DNA of 41,660 nucleotides, from NCBI GenBank assembly GCA_023262965.1, contig JALQXX010000009.1, positions 1 through 41,660 of the forward strand, read 5' to 3'. Position 1 is the first letter of the stretch. The number at the start of each line of letters is the position of its first letter. The notes under the pieces are model-generated. The model was not told the origin of the DNA. It saw nothing but the letters and a program-made list of their open reading frames with translations, and did no database searches. This stretch comes from Candidatus Marinamargulisbacteria bacterium (GTDB lineage: Bacteria; Margulisbacteria; Marinamargulisbacteria; UBA817). This document shows positions 8,111 through 17,086 of the stretch, piece after piece. The position numbers and the translations under genes are program-made.

Positions 8111-10606
8111 ATGAATGAGGATGGTGCAATGAACACGGGTGTGACCCTTATCAATATTGATGATGAAATGAAGACATCGTATTTGGAATACGCAATGTCG
8201 GTTATTGTGGGCCGGGCCTTACCGGATGTTCGTGACGGGCTAAAACCGGTTCACCGGCGTATTTTATATTCCATGTACGAATCCGGGTATATATCATCCA
8301 AGCCTTACAAAAAATGTGCGCGTATTGTGGGGGATGTATTGGGACGGTACCACCCGCATGGCGATTCGGCCGTATACGATTCCTTGGTTCGAATGGCCCA
8401 AGATTTTTCGATGCGGTATTGTTTGATTGACGGCCAAGGTAATTACGGGTCTATTGATGGGGATAACGCTGCGGCGATGCGATACACCGAGGCCAAGATG
8501 GCCAAGTTGAGTATGGAGCTCTTGCATGACATTGAAAAAGAAACGGTATCATTTTCCCCCAACTTTGATGAATCGTTAAACGAACCCGATGTATTGCCGG
8601 CGCGTCTCCCCATGTTGTTGTTAAATGGCACCTCGGGGATTGCGGTGGGTATGGCGACCAATATTCCGCCCCATAATATCAGCGAGGTGATTGATGCGGT
8701 GAACCATTACATTGACGCTCCCGAGGCAACGGTCTCCGATTTAATGACCTATGTGAAGGGGCCCGATTTTCCGACGGCGGGCATTATTTGTGGGGATCAA
8801 GGCATTATTAGTGCCTACGAAACCGGGCGGGGGATTATTACCATGCGCTCCAAAACCCACGTTGAAGAAATCAAGAAGCGACGAGCGATTATTGTTACGG
8901 AGATTCCGTATCAGGTCAATAAAGCCAACGTGATTATGAAGATTGCTGAATTGGTAAACGACAAAAAAATCACGGGCATTTCGGATTTGCGAGACGAATC
9001 GGATCGAAAAGGTATGCGTATTTACATTGAATTAAAGCGCGACGCTCAAGATAGCATTGTCTTAAATCAGTTGTTTAAGCATACCCAGCTTCAAACATCC
9101 TTTGGGATTAATATTGTGGCTTTGGTGAATGGTCAGCCACAAACGCTCAATTTACGCGATATTTTTTATCATTATGTGAATCATCGCAAGGATGTCATTC
9201 GAAAGCGTACGGAATACGACCTGCGTCTGGCCAAAGATCGGCTGCATATTTTGGAAGGTCTGCGTATTGCGCTTCAACATATTGACGACATTATTGCACT
9301 CATTAAAACATCACCGGATGCCCCAGCAGCTCGCCAAGGGTTAATGGATGGGTATAACTTATCCGAAAAGCAAGCCAACGCCATTTTGGATATCCGGTTG
9401 CAGCGATTAACCGGCTTGGAGCGCGACAAAATTGAAGCCGAATACGCCGCGCTCTTGGACCGTATTGCAGATTTGACGGATATATTATCCAATCCGCAGC
9501 GGGTGTTGCAGATTATTAAGGATGAGCATAACGAATTGAAGTCACGATTTGGTGATGAGCGTCGCACCATGATTGCGGAGGGGATCCAAAGTGTGGACGT
9601 GGCGGACTTGATTCCCAAACAATCGGTTGCCATTTTGCGTACCAAAAATGGGTTTATTAAACGCATGCCCTTATCAAGCTTTAAGAGTCAGCTTCGGGGT
9701 GGCCGTGGGGTGAGTGGCATATCCACCCGTGATGAAGACATTATTAAACAGATCTTGGTTACCAGTAGCCATGATTATTTAATGTGTTTTACGTCCCTTG
9801 GAAAAGTGCATAAAATTAAGGCGTATCACATTCCGGAATCATCGCGAACCAGTAAGGGGTTATCGATTAATCATTTATTGGCGCTGGATGAAAATGAAAA
9901 AGTTACCAGTTTGATTCCGGTTACCGATTTTGACGAATCCCAGTATTTGTTAATGTGCACATCGCGTGGGGTGATTAAAAAAACACCATTGGCGGATTTT
10001 AGTTATTTTAAAACCCGTGCTATTCGTGCGATTAATTTGGATGAGGGCGATGAGTTGTCGTGGGTATTGCAGTCTGATAATACAAAAGACATTATTTTGG
10101 CAACATCATCGGGTATGGTCATGCGCTTTGAGGAAACGCAGGTACGTGCGGCGGCCCGAACAGCACGTGGGGTGCGGGCTATTCGGATTAAGCCGGATGA
10201 TTACTTGGTGAGTGTGGGGTTAATTGATCCGGACACCACCAAATGCTTTTTGTTATTGTTGACATCAAAGGGGTATGGAAAAAACATGCGCGTGGATGAG
10301 TTTAAGGTGCAAAACCGCGGTGGGGTGGGGGTTAAAGCCCTCAAATTTCGAAAAACCATACCCGGGGATTTGGTAACGGATGCGGAAGTTGTGGAGAAAG
10401 ATGACGATATTATTGTGGCAACCTTAAATGGTACAATATGCCGTCAAAAAGTCTCAAACATATCGATTCAGCGGCGTACCTCACAGGGCGTTAAGATTAT
10501 TAAGTTGGACAATAGCGATCACGTAATATCGCTGGCAAAAGTTGTGGATGTACCCGAAGGGGAAGGGGTTGAGGACTCCACGGAGAGTCCTTCGGACCCT
10601 GCCTAG
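8111..10606 (+). CDS. gyrA: DNA gyrase subunit A
   Basis: This 831-residue subunit cuts and rejoins DNA. The catalytic tyrosine is Y125 in [11 protein letters not shown]. The quinolone-determining segment [14 protein letters not shown] keeps the Ser (S86) and Asp (D90) of sensitive enzymes. The C-terminal beta-pinwheel has a GyrA-box-like [10 protein letters not shown] around residue 530, favouring GyrA over ParC, as does the partner gyrB. AAGGAG 10 nt upstream of the ATG is a clear Shine-Dalgarno site. The gene converges on yqeG across a 19-nt gap that contains a run of ten G. Confidence 0.96.
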   Translation: MNEDGAMNTGVTLINIDDEMKTSYLEYAMSVIVGRALPDVRDGLKPVHRRILYSMYESGYISSKPYKKCARIVGDVLGRYHPHGDSAVYDSLVRMAQDFSMRYCLIDGQGNYGSIDGDNAAAMRYTEAKMAKLSMELLHDIEKETVSFSPNFDESLNEPDVLPARLPMLLLNGTSGIAVGMATNIPPHNISEVIDAVNHYIDAPEATVSDLMTYVKGPDFPTAGIICGDQGIISAYETGRGIITMRSKTHVEEIKKRRAIIVTEIPYQVNKANVIMKIAELVNDKKITGISDLRDESDRKGMRIYIELKRDAQDSIVLNQLFKHTQLQTSFGINIVALVNGQPQTLNLRDIFYHYVNHRKDVIRKRTEYDLRLAKDRLHILEGLRIALQHIDDIIALIKTSPDAPAARQGLMDGYNLSEKQANAILDIRLQRLTGLERDKIEAEYAALLDRIADLTDILSNPQRVLQIIKDEHNELKSRFGDERRTMIAEGIQSVDVADLIPKQSVAILRTKNGFIKRMPLSSFKSQLRGGRGVSGISTRDEDIIKQILVTSSHDYLMCFTSLGKVHKIKAYHIPESSRTSKGLSINHLLALDENEKVTSLIPVTDFDESQYLLMCTSRGVIKKTPLADFSYFKTRAIRAINLDEGDELSWVLQSDNTKDIILATSSGMVMRFEETQVRAAARTARGVRAIRIKPDDYLVSVGLIDPDTTKCFLLLLTSKGYGKNMRVDEFKVQNRGGVGVKALKFRKTIPGDLVTDAEVVEKDDDIIVATLNGTICRQKVSNISIQRRTSQGVKIIKLDNSDHVISLAKVVDVPEGEGVEDSTESPSDPA

Positions 10607-10625
10607 AGTCGATAGGGGGGGGGGA

Positions 10626-11156
10626 TTACAGACGGCTTAGGTACCGCTGTTGCCAGCGGTACTGAGCCGCTTTAAAGGCAGACACCCCGTCCGGTTCAAT
10701 GGGGTCGACAAAAATGGTGTGCATATTTAAATAGTTTCCCAAGGCAATGTCGGTTAGTAATTGATCCCCAATAATGGCGGATTCATGGGGGCTGGCCTGG
10801 TGAACGTCCAACAATCGACGCATGGTAAACACAAAGGGTTTACAGGCAAATACAGCTGCCGGGCAATTCAATTGCTGGCTAACGGTTTGAATACGCGTGT
10901 AGTTGGAATTATTGGAGATTAAACCGATAGTCGAAAAACCAATCGGGCGAATAGCGCGAAATAAATTGAGGGTTTGTACCGATAGCGTGGTTTGGCTGTA
11001 CGGAATTAGTGTATTATCAACATCAAAAAACAGATGCCGCAGACCAAGGTCCCTGTACAAGTGATTAAAATCAATATCATGAATGGATTCATAAACCTGG
11101 GTGGGGCGCAGGTAACGGCGCATAACCGATCGCAGATACGGCGGCATTAACGACAT
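10626..11156 (-). CDS. YqeG-family HAD phosphatase
   Basis: The 176-residue protein matches the YqeG/HAD-IIIA family. HAD motif I is FFDVDNTLIPY, motif II is LISNNSN, the motif III lysine is in ACKPF, and motif IV is IIGDQLLTDI, which identifies the family well. In Firmicutes and cyanobacteria these are small soluble phosphatases; a YqeG-type enzyme acts on phosphatidylglycerophosphate in some photosynthetic lineages. A role in phospholipid synthesis is therefore possible but unproven here. It is the last gene of the minus-strand operon and overlaps the end of hisG by 10 nt. Confidence 0.85.
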   Translation of the reverse strand: MSLMPPYLRSVMRRYLRPTQVYESIHDIDFNHLYRDLGLRHLFFDVDNTLIPYSQTTLSVQTLNLFRAIRPIGFSTIGLISNNSNYTRIQTVSQQLNCPAAVFACKPFVFTMRRLLDVHQASPHESAIIGDQLLTDIALGNYLNMHTIFVDPIEPDGVSAFKAAQYRWQQRYLSRL

Positions 11157-11782
11157 AATTGGGCTTTAAATCCCGTGTACAGTCGAGCAATATCGGTGTA
11201 TTTTGATAGAAACGATACGGGGTTGGCCACTAACCGAGCGGTTGAATGAAAGACCGTATCGTATACAATGAGGCCGTTCTCCTTGAGAGTTTGGCCTGTA
11301 GCGGTGAGATCGCAGATGATATCGGCGACACCGGTGGAGGGGGCCAGTTCCATAGCTCCGTATAAGGGAATGGGCAGGCATCGAATAGCCCGTTCATCAA
11401 AGTAGGCACGGGTGGCCATTTCATATTTTGTAGCAACCCGAATATGATGCGTTAAGTAGGATGCCTGTCGTGCAGGTGGACCCGCAATCACCAAATCGCA
11501 TCCCCCAAATTGAAGATCCAATAACTCTAACACCGTCGGGGACTGTTCGATCAAGACATCTTTTCCAACCACACCTAAATCCGCAGCGCCACCCTCAATA
11601 TACACCGGTACATCCCAAGGGCGGACCTTCATTAATCGAATGGTGCCACGGGTGTCAATGGTGGATAATTGACGCGAATCCGTTAAATCATTGGCAAACA
11701 CGATGCCCATTCCTGCTAATAAATCAATGGCATTGTTCCATAAATACCCTTTGGCACAGGCAATGGTTAATGGGGGGTGCAT
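11147..11782 (-). CDS. hisG: ATP phosphoribosyltransferase, short form
   Basis: HisG catalyses the first step of histidine synthesis, joining ATP and PRPP. At about 211 residues it is the short form, which needs HisZ for activity and feedback, and hisZ lies directly upstream. Recognisable segments are LTIACAKGYLW, the region around DLGVVGKDVL, and the PRPP-binding stretch near ADIICDLTATGQTLKENGL. I use the ATG at 11782, preceded by GGAAGGAG at good spacing. An in-frame extension to 11845 inside hisZ has no homology. The start overlaps the hisZ end by 16 nt. Confidence 0.93.
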   Translation of the reverse strand: MHPPLTIACAKGYLWNNAIDLLAGMGIVFANDLTDSRQLSTIDTRGTIRLMKVRPWDVPVYIEGGAADLGVVGKDVLIEQSPTVLELLDLQFGGCDLVIAGPPARQASYLTHHIRVATKYEMATRAYFDERAIRCLPIPLYGAMELAPSTGVADIICDLTATGQTLKENGLIVYDTVFHSTARLVANPVSFLSKYTDIARLYTGFKAQLCR

Positions 11783-12606
11783 GCAGAAATAGCTCCTTCC
11801 AAATGGTGTAACTGAAACGCAAATCCAAAAGCCTGGGTGTTGCAATCAAATGCGTGCATAACGGAATCATAGCGCCCCCCCGACCCCAATACATGGCCAT
11901 ATGATCGGGAAATGACGGTGAAGTACAGGCCATTGTAGTACATTGGGTCCTTATATAGGCCTAAATTAATAACCGTATTTGGCAAATGAGACGCCTGTAA
12001 TCGGTCGTAAAAAGCATGTAAATACGATGATGAGGGCAGGTGATCAATCCCAATCGGAGGCAAATCCTCTAAAATGGTGAAGTTGCCTTCCCGAATATGA
12101 GTAAGAACTGTGGGGGAATACCCCGAAAATACATCCGGATGCGCGATATGAATTTCAATGTCAGAAATCCCAATAGCCCTAGTGATATCAACCACCAATT
12201 GAATCATGGCCACTTCATCATCCATCGATAAAGGGCCAATCCGTTCACAGCCAAACTGCATCACCTCGGTTTCGCCTAATACCGCGTCTTTACGAAACAC
12301 AGGGTCATAATAAAACAGGGCTAAGGGCAGCTTATCCCGTAAACGGCTAGCCACAATTCGCGCAATCGGAATTGTGTGATCGGGACGTAAAATTAAATGG
12401 GTTCCCGATGAATCAAAAAACCCAATGGTTTGATGCGCCAAATGCCCCAAGGCCGATTCAATACGCGAAAACTGTTCCAAAGATGGCGTTATAATGCGCT
12501 GAAAACCACGGGCGGTTACAACATCGGCTAGCGATGCCAGCAAGGTATCGCGACGGCGAATGTCGTCAGGCAAATAATCGCGAAGTCCCAATCCAGCGTG
12601 TTTCAT
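11767..12606 (-). CDS. hisZ: ATP phosphoribosyltransferase regulatory subunit HisZ
   Basis: HisZ is a catalytically inactive relative of histidyl-tRNA synthetase that pairs with short HisG. The protein (280 residues from the ATG at 12606) has the class II core: GLRDYLPDDIRRRDTL at the N-terminus, motif 2-like YYDPVFRKDAVLGETEVMQFGCERIG, and a late GLYFTVISRSYGHVLGSGGRYD. It lacks the anticodon-binding domain, as expected. It is shorter than Bacillus HisZ (about 390). A TTG at 12612 is an alternative start. The Shine-Dalgarno signal is weak (TAGG). Confidence 0.88.
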   Translation of the reverse strand: MKHAGLGLRDYLPDDIRRRDTLLASLADVVTARGFQRIITPSLEQFSRIESALGHLAHQTIGFFDSSGTHLILRPDHTIPIARIVASRLRDKLPLALFYYDPVFRKDAVLGETEVMQFGCERIGPLSMDDEVAMIQLVVDITRAIGISDIEIHIAHPDVFSGYSPTVLTHIREGNFTILEDLPPIGIDHLPSSSYLHAFYDRLQASHLPNTVINLGLYKDPMYYNGLYFTVISRSYGHVLGSGGRYDSVMHAFDCNTQAFGFAFQLHHLEGAISACTPH

Positions 12607-12637
12607 AATCAACAGCCTACCACAATGCTACGTAAAC

Positions 12638-13192
12638 TCAAAGGTCTTCGCTGGCGATGACAATATCATCCACTAAAATATGCTTGCGCTTTAAATGCGC
12701 TTTTAGTTCCGGTAAATACTGAGTGAGTAATTGGGCCATCTGGGGCGTGCTTGTAATGTGGAGGGCGCCCTTCACAGAATGAACAGCCAGAGGGATGGGG
12801 GCGGCTTGGGGATGGAGATGAATAAAGCAGGTAACCGGCTGTACGGGCAATGGGGTATTTGTGGCCACGTGACGGGTCACTTGAATAATCACCGCGTGGA
12901 TATCCGCCACTGTATCAATCCCCATATCCGGAAATAATTGCCGTAAAAGTGCGGGATCGGTAACCATCACAGTGTCGGTGGGCGATTCCGGTAATGTGCG
13001 GGTGGATGACGCCATGGATGAAGACGACCCCTTGGACAACGATGGATCATCCGATGACTGACGATCCAATGCATGACGGGCCAGCTGAAACAATTTCGAA
13101 AAAGCGGACACATCGGTTTGAGAGGGTTTGGCTGGTGGTGTCGGGCCCAATGGGACGTTGATTGAAGTGTCCGTAGGTGGCAGCTCGGTCAT
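12638..13192 (-). CDS. Possible FliK/SctP-type secretion length-control protein
   Basis: The 184-residue protein has a disordered Pro/Ser/Thr-rich N-terminal half (to about residue 75). The compact C-terminal domain (about 120-184) resembles the hook-length-control domain (Flg_hook) of FliK and type III SctP proteins. It has an L-x-P start (IHLHPQAAPIPLAVH), a short strand after a small turn (KGALHITST), then LLTQYLPELKAHLKRK and a final strand DDIVIA. Such proteins set hook or needle length and switch substrates. No other secretion gene is in the window. The GTG or ATG start overlaps the CofG-like stop by 4 nt. The assignment is tentative. Confidence 0.4.
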   Translation of the reverse strand: MTELPPTDTSINVPLGPTPPAKPSQTDVSAFSKLFQLARHALDRQSSDDPSLSKGSSSSMASSTRTLPESPTDTVMVTDPALLRQLFPDMGIDTVADIHAVIIQVTRHVATNTPLPVQPVTCFIHLHPQAAPIPLAVHSVKGALHITSTPQMAQLLTQYLPELKAHLKRKHILVDDIVIASEDL

Positions 13193-14250
13193 AACGATAG
13201 TTTTATATCTTTGACATGCTCCTGCTCGTATTTTTTGATTTTATAGCGATAGCTATCAAACACCTGCCCCAATTTTTTGGAATATATGCCGTTGCGGATG
13301 GCGTCGTATTTGATAGGCAATCGTTGGTGCAAGGTAAAGCCGCGTTTAGCAACGGCAGCTGCCAATGCGTCAAAGTCTACAGAAGCCGCTTTGGGAAACA
13401 ATACTTGGGGGTTAATCGGAATGGATCCAAAATCCCGAATACCGGCATCAATAAAATGATCCACACAGTGCATATGAATGGTGGGGATTGAAATCATCGC
13501 GTCCATCTTCATAGATTGAATATAAGCCAGGGCTTTTAACATGTTTTCATCGGATTGTGGGTCAGGCTGACCATTTTGAAGCAATATTTCGGATTGGATG
13601 GACAACGAGTGGGCGTTTTTGTAGCGTTGCTGCGCGTTATATATAGTCTCGATCGTTTTTTTAAAGGTATCATTTAAACCATCGGACCCGATGATGATAC
13701 CTGCAATAACGGGTATCTGCAATTTGCCGGACCACTCGAGCATTTTAAGACGAATTTCGCGGTATTTTTGTGCGTAATCAGCACCGTATTTTTTTTGATA
13801 ATAGGCCAATTCCGAACTGGGAATCAGTATTTTTAGAAATGCCAAAATTTCAGACATTTTTTTAATCTCGGCAGGACTCAAAAATCCACCTTCAAACATG
13901 GGGACCAGGCCCTCTAAAAACCCCAGTTCACCTGTGGTATACAGGTAATCAACGTACGATGATAACCCCCACAAATCCAAGGTGGAGCGAATGGTGGTAT
14001 TGCGATCGGGGCGTTCACTGGCCAACAAAACAATTTCACGTACAGAGGCCTCTTTGGCTATTTTTGCTTTTTTGATAATCGTATAGGGGACAACCAAACT
14101 ATCATTTTTTACAATGGGTTTGGCGGTGTAATCTGAAGGAAGGTTACGGGTTAATAAATAAAAAAAGGATTTGGAATACGTAATCGTCTTTGGTTTTTTT
14201 TCATCTAAAAGTACGAAGAATGGGTCAATATCGTCTGGTTTGTTGGTCAC
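13189..14250 (-). CDS. CofG-like radical SAM fold without cluster cysteines
   Basis: The 353-residue sequence aligns by eye with CofG, the radical SAM subunit of the deazaflavin (F420/FO) synthase. Matching landmarks are TYSKSFFYLLTRN, LLASERPD in place of the usual GERP region, LQIPVIAGIIIGSDG, a periodic TIETIYNAQQRY, GIRDFGSIPINPQVLFPKA, and FTLHQRLPI. The cluster motif C-x3-C-x2-C should fall at residues 38, 42 and 45; these are Pro, Thr and Pro. The only visible cysteine is far away (HMHC). It cannot be a standard radical SAM enzyme. The GTG start has AAGGAG 9 nt upstream. No other F420 gene is present. It heads the minus-strand operon. Confidence 0.75.
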   Translation of the reverse strand: MTNKPDDIDPFFVLLDEKKPKTITYSKSFFYLLTRNLPSDYTAKPIVKNDSLVVPYTIIKKAKIAKEASVREIVLLASERPDRNTTIRSTLDLWGLSSYVDYLYTTGELGFLEGLVPMFEGGFLSPAEIKKMSEILAFLKILIPSSELAYYQKKYGADYAQKYREIRLKMLEWSGKLQIPVIAGIIIGSDGLNDTFKKTIETIYNAQQRYKNAHSLSIQSEILLQNGQPDPQSDENMLKALAYIQSMKMDAMISIPTIHMHCVDHFIDAGIRDFGSIPINPQVLFPKAASVDFDALAAAVAKRGFTLHQRLPIKYDAIRNGIYSKKLGQVFDSYRYKIKKYEQEHVKDIKLSL

Positions 14251-14320
14251 GTAATATACTCCTTAGTTACCGCTCAATTTTAGTATAAAATGTAGTCGCA
14301 TGCAAATAGGTTTTGGATGT

Positions 14321-14349
14321 TTGTGTTTTTGGGGGTTCCCTAATAGAAT
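14321..14349 (+). promoter_or_regulatory. Leaderless promoter of the DUF5693 gene
   Basis: TTGTGT (14321-14326), 17-nt spacer, TAGAAT (14344-14349), then 6 nt to the GTG start at 14356. No Shine-Dalgarno site. It lies in a 105-nt gap divergent to the CofG-like gene. Confidence 0.65.
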
Positions 14350-14355
14350 AGATAC

Positions 14356-16350
14356 GTGAAGCGGCATCAAATAATGATTGGTCTTGCCTGGATTGTGGTT
14401 GGAATAACCACAATACTGGCCTTTACCATTTTTTTGAAACGATTGCGATACGATGGTGAGCATAAGCAGGTTCAGTATGCGGTAACCTTTGATGACATTG
14501 ACTACTTGAGCCAAATGTCCGGAAACGATCCGTCTACCACCATTGCTATTTTAAAATCCGAATTGGGTATTCAAACGGTTGTGGTCCCTGAATTTACCAT
14601 TGCTTCTTATGAAATGTTGTCTAAGATCACCATTTTGGAGGGATATGACATTATTAATACCTTACGTGTAGGGCAGTTGTATCGAACGGTTTTATCACAA
14701 TTACAAAAAGAGACGCCAATTAAACCAAACGCTACGTATATTGTTGTGGATGAAGTGGCTGTGTATTCGCGGATTATTACCCATCTCAAATTGTTTTTGC
14801 CTCCCAAAAGTGTCCGAGAGTACTCTGGGCGAATTATTGAAGTAACGATGCCGAAGGCGCGTTTAATGGGGATGCCCTTGGGATTTGATGCCGATTTATT
14901 GGATCTAGTGAGTATGCATTCCTTTAATATTATTCCTGAATTTAAGTCGTATGACATGTTCTCCAAAGAAAAATTGGAACTAATGTTTGCGGAGTTACGA
15001 AAAAATCACTTGGTTACAGGTGTTAAATTCAATAAGTTTTTTAAATTTTCAGACTACAGGCATTTGGATGAATTTGTGACGATCATTCGCCAAACCAATT
15101 TAAAGCTTGTTTTTCCGGAGTTCTCCAAATTTTATTACGAGCAACCGGATAAGCTTACCTATGTTGCCACACAGCTGGCTGATCAAGTGGCGGTGTCGCA
15201 TCAAATTGATGAAACGGACGGCCCCTTATCGTTTCGTGTGATGTATGATCGATTTATGCGGGCTTTAAATGAACGGTCGCCACAATTGTTGATTTTTTCG
15301 GTGAATATGGATCAAACGGTATCCAATATATTTGACAAAAATATTTTGTTTATGAAAAAAGTCATTGAATCGTATGAGCGGCTGGGGGGCGAAACGGTAC
15401 ATGTATTTCAAACGTATCCACAAATACGGGTAACAGCACAGGAAAAGGGAATCTTGGGAATTGGCATTTTTTCGTTATTGTTTGTGCTTATTTGCCGGGT
15501 GCATCGATTAAACCGGTTATCCCAACAGCTGTGGTTGGCAGTGGGTCTGGTTGGGGTTTATGGGACTTTGGTGGCCTTGGTGCCGCAGGCCTTTGCGATT
15601 ATGGGGACCATTGCCGCAATTATCGGGCCCATTATAGGGATGGTGTATTTTTACCCCACATTATCCCCCAAAGATAGTGGCCATTACGGCCGAAAAATAC
15701 GGGCGTTGGCGCAGTATTTGGGGATGGTGTTTGCCGTATGTTTTTTGGTAATTGTGCATATTGTGGCCTTATATAGTGATTCGGTTCATTTAAATAATGT
15801 GCAGCCCTTTTGGGGGGTGAAGGCATCCTTGTTGGTGCCAGTGGTATTGATTGCGTTTTATTTTTATTGTGGCCCTCTGCGCGTGAACTCATTTCGGCAT
15901 GTGATCCGGCAATTGTTGCAAATGCCACTAACCAATCGAGGGTTGGCGTTGTTTTTATTGACCAATGTGATTATTGTGGTTTACATTTTTAGAAGTGGCA
16001 ATTATTTGTCGGTATCGGCATTAGAGACGTTGGTCCGAGCTCAATTTCAGGATATGTTTATTGTTCGGCCGCGATTTAAGGAGTTTTTTGTGGGGTATCC
16101 TGCTTTGATTTTTTCAGTATGGTTTTTAAATAAGCGAACGGCTTCAATGGCGTGGTTGGTGAATGGATTGGGTGCCATTGCATTAACATCATTAATCAAT
16201 TCATTTTGTCATTTTCATACGCCAATTATTGTGTCGGTGTACCGGTCATTTTGGGGGTTGGGGATTGGGATTGCGGTATTTATGGGTTTGGCGGGGGGGA
16301 TGGCTGTACTACAGGGAATTAAACAATCCATGAGGTCAACGCGTAGCTAG
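14356..16350 (+). CDS. DUF5693-family membrane protein
   Basis: The 664-residue protein has one N-terminal membrane segment (about residues 7-27), a large extracytoplasmic part (about 30-370) and a C-terminal block of roughly eight membrane helices (about 375-655). The soluble part resembles DUF5693: an opening AVTFDDIDYLSQMSG, an ELGIQTVVVPE segment, and repeats like a polysaccharide-deacetylase or TIM-barrel scaffold. Members occur in Firmicutes and related phyla, often near surface-polysaccharide genes; function is unknown. The GTG start is set by a -10 box 6 nt upstream. It overlaps rnc by one base. Confidence 0.7.
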   Translation: MKRHQIMIGLAWIVVGITTILAFTIFLKRLRYDGEHKQVQYAVTFDDIDYLSQMSGNDPSTTIAILKSELGIQTVVVPEFTIASYEMLSKITILEGYDIINTLRVGQLYRTVLSQLQKETPIKPNATYIVVDEVAVYSRIITHLKLFLPPKSVREYSGRIIEVTMPKARLMGMPLGFDADLLDLVSMHSFNIIPEFKSYDMFSKEKLELMFAELRKNHLVTGVKFNKFFKFSDYRHLDEFVTIIRQTNLKLVFPEFSKFYYEQPDKLTYVATQLADQVAVSHQIDETDGPLSFRVMYDRFMRALNERSPQLLIFSVNMDQTVSNIFDKNILFMKKVIESYERLGGETVHVFQTYPQIRVTAQEKGILGIGIFSLLFVLICRVHRLNRLSQQLWLAVGLVGVYGTLVALVPQAFAIMGTIAAIIGPIIGMVYFYPTLSPKDSGHYGRKIRALAQYLGMVFAVCFLVIVHIVALYSDSVHLNNVQPFWGVKASLLVPVVLIAFYFYCGPLRVNSFRHVIRQLLQMPLTNRGLALFLLTNVIIVVYIFRSGNYLSVSALETLVRAQFQDMFIVRPRFKEFFVGYPALIFSVWFLNKRTASMAWLVNGLGAIALTSLINSFCHFHTPIIVSVYRSFWGLGIGIAVFMGLAGGMAVLQGIKQSMRSTRS

Positions 16351-17060
16351 TGGATTTGACAGCATTTTTTGAGGCGTTTGATATTGTTCCCAACGACACA
16401 CGATTGTACGAGCGGGCCTTGTCACATTGTTCGTACTTGCATCAGCATCGTATTGAAAAAAAAATGGCTCAGCAGGAGCGCCTGGAGTTCTTTGGCGATG
16501 CGGTGCTCAAATTTGTGGTTTCGTATTTTTTAATGCATACGTTTCCGACAATGGAAGAGGGGGTGTTAACCAAAATTCGATCACGGATTATTTCGGATCA
16601 AACATTGGCTCAACTGGGTTTCACAATGGGGCTGGATCATTATGTTCAGGTATCCGATAGTGAACGTACTATGGGGGGGCACCAGCGGCCGGCATTATTG
16701 GCGGATACCTTTGAGGCCATTATAGGGGCACTCTTTTTGGATAGAGGGGCGGATTATACACAAGATTGGGTGTCAGCGATCATTCAAACCCACTTAGCGG
16801 ATTATTTGAATCTGGATCATATTGTGGACTATAAAACGTACTTGCAAGAGACGGTTCAAAAATTGGGCGCGGTGTTGCCCCAGTATCAATGCACGCAGGT
16901 GCAGGGGCCTGAGCATCAAAAAATCTTTACGTACACGGTACAGGTATCGGTTTCTGGCCACGCTATTCGCGCTGTGGGGGAAGGATGTAGCAAAAAAGTG
17001 GCGCAGCAGCAGGCCGCAGAGCACTGTGTCAAACAAATGCGAGCGGCGGGTATTGTTTGA
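16350..17060 (+). CDS. rnc: Ribonuclease III
   Basis: RNase III cleaves double-stranded RNA in rRNA maturation and mRNA decay. The catalytic signature is ERLEFFGDAVLKF and the second acidic site is in LLADTFEAIIGALFLDRG. A C-terminal dsRNA-binding domain occupies about residues 155-236, with a typical ending SKKVAQQQAAEHCVKQM. The length of 236 is normal. The GTG start overlaps the stop of the DUF5693 gene by one base, implying coupled translation. The gene converges on the U-box-like gene. Confidence 0.95.
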   Translation: MDLTAFFEAFDIVPNDTRLYERALSHCSYLHQHRIEKKMAQQERLEFFGDAVLKFVVSYFLMHTFPTMEEGVLTKIRSRIISDQTLAQLGFTMGLDHYVQVSDSERTMGGHQRPALLADTFEAIIGALFLDRGADYTQDWVSAIIQTHLADYLNLDHIVDYKTYLQETVQKLGAVLPQYQCTQVQGPEHQKIFTYTVQVSVSGHAIRAVGEGCSKKVAQQQAAEHCVKQMRAAGIV

Positions 17061-17086
17061 TTGGCCTTTTGTTGAGCCTCAATCAA
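17057..17086. terminator. Possible bidirectional terminator hairpin
   Basis: TTGATTG (17057-17063) and CAATCAA (17080-17086) form an inverted repeat with a 16-nt loop. It spans the gap between the convergent rnc and U-box-like genes. There is no T-run, so this is a weak call. Confidence 0.35.

Noticed and set aside
10615-10624. Phase-variable tract (G10) after gyrA
   Set aside because: The tract lies outside coding sequence in a convergent gap with no promoter that it could switch. It may be worth checking for read-depth artefacts, but not as a regulator.
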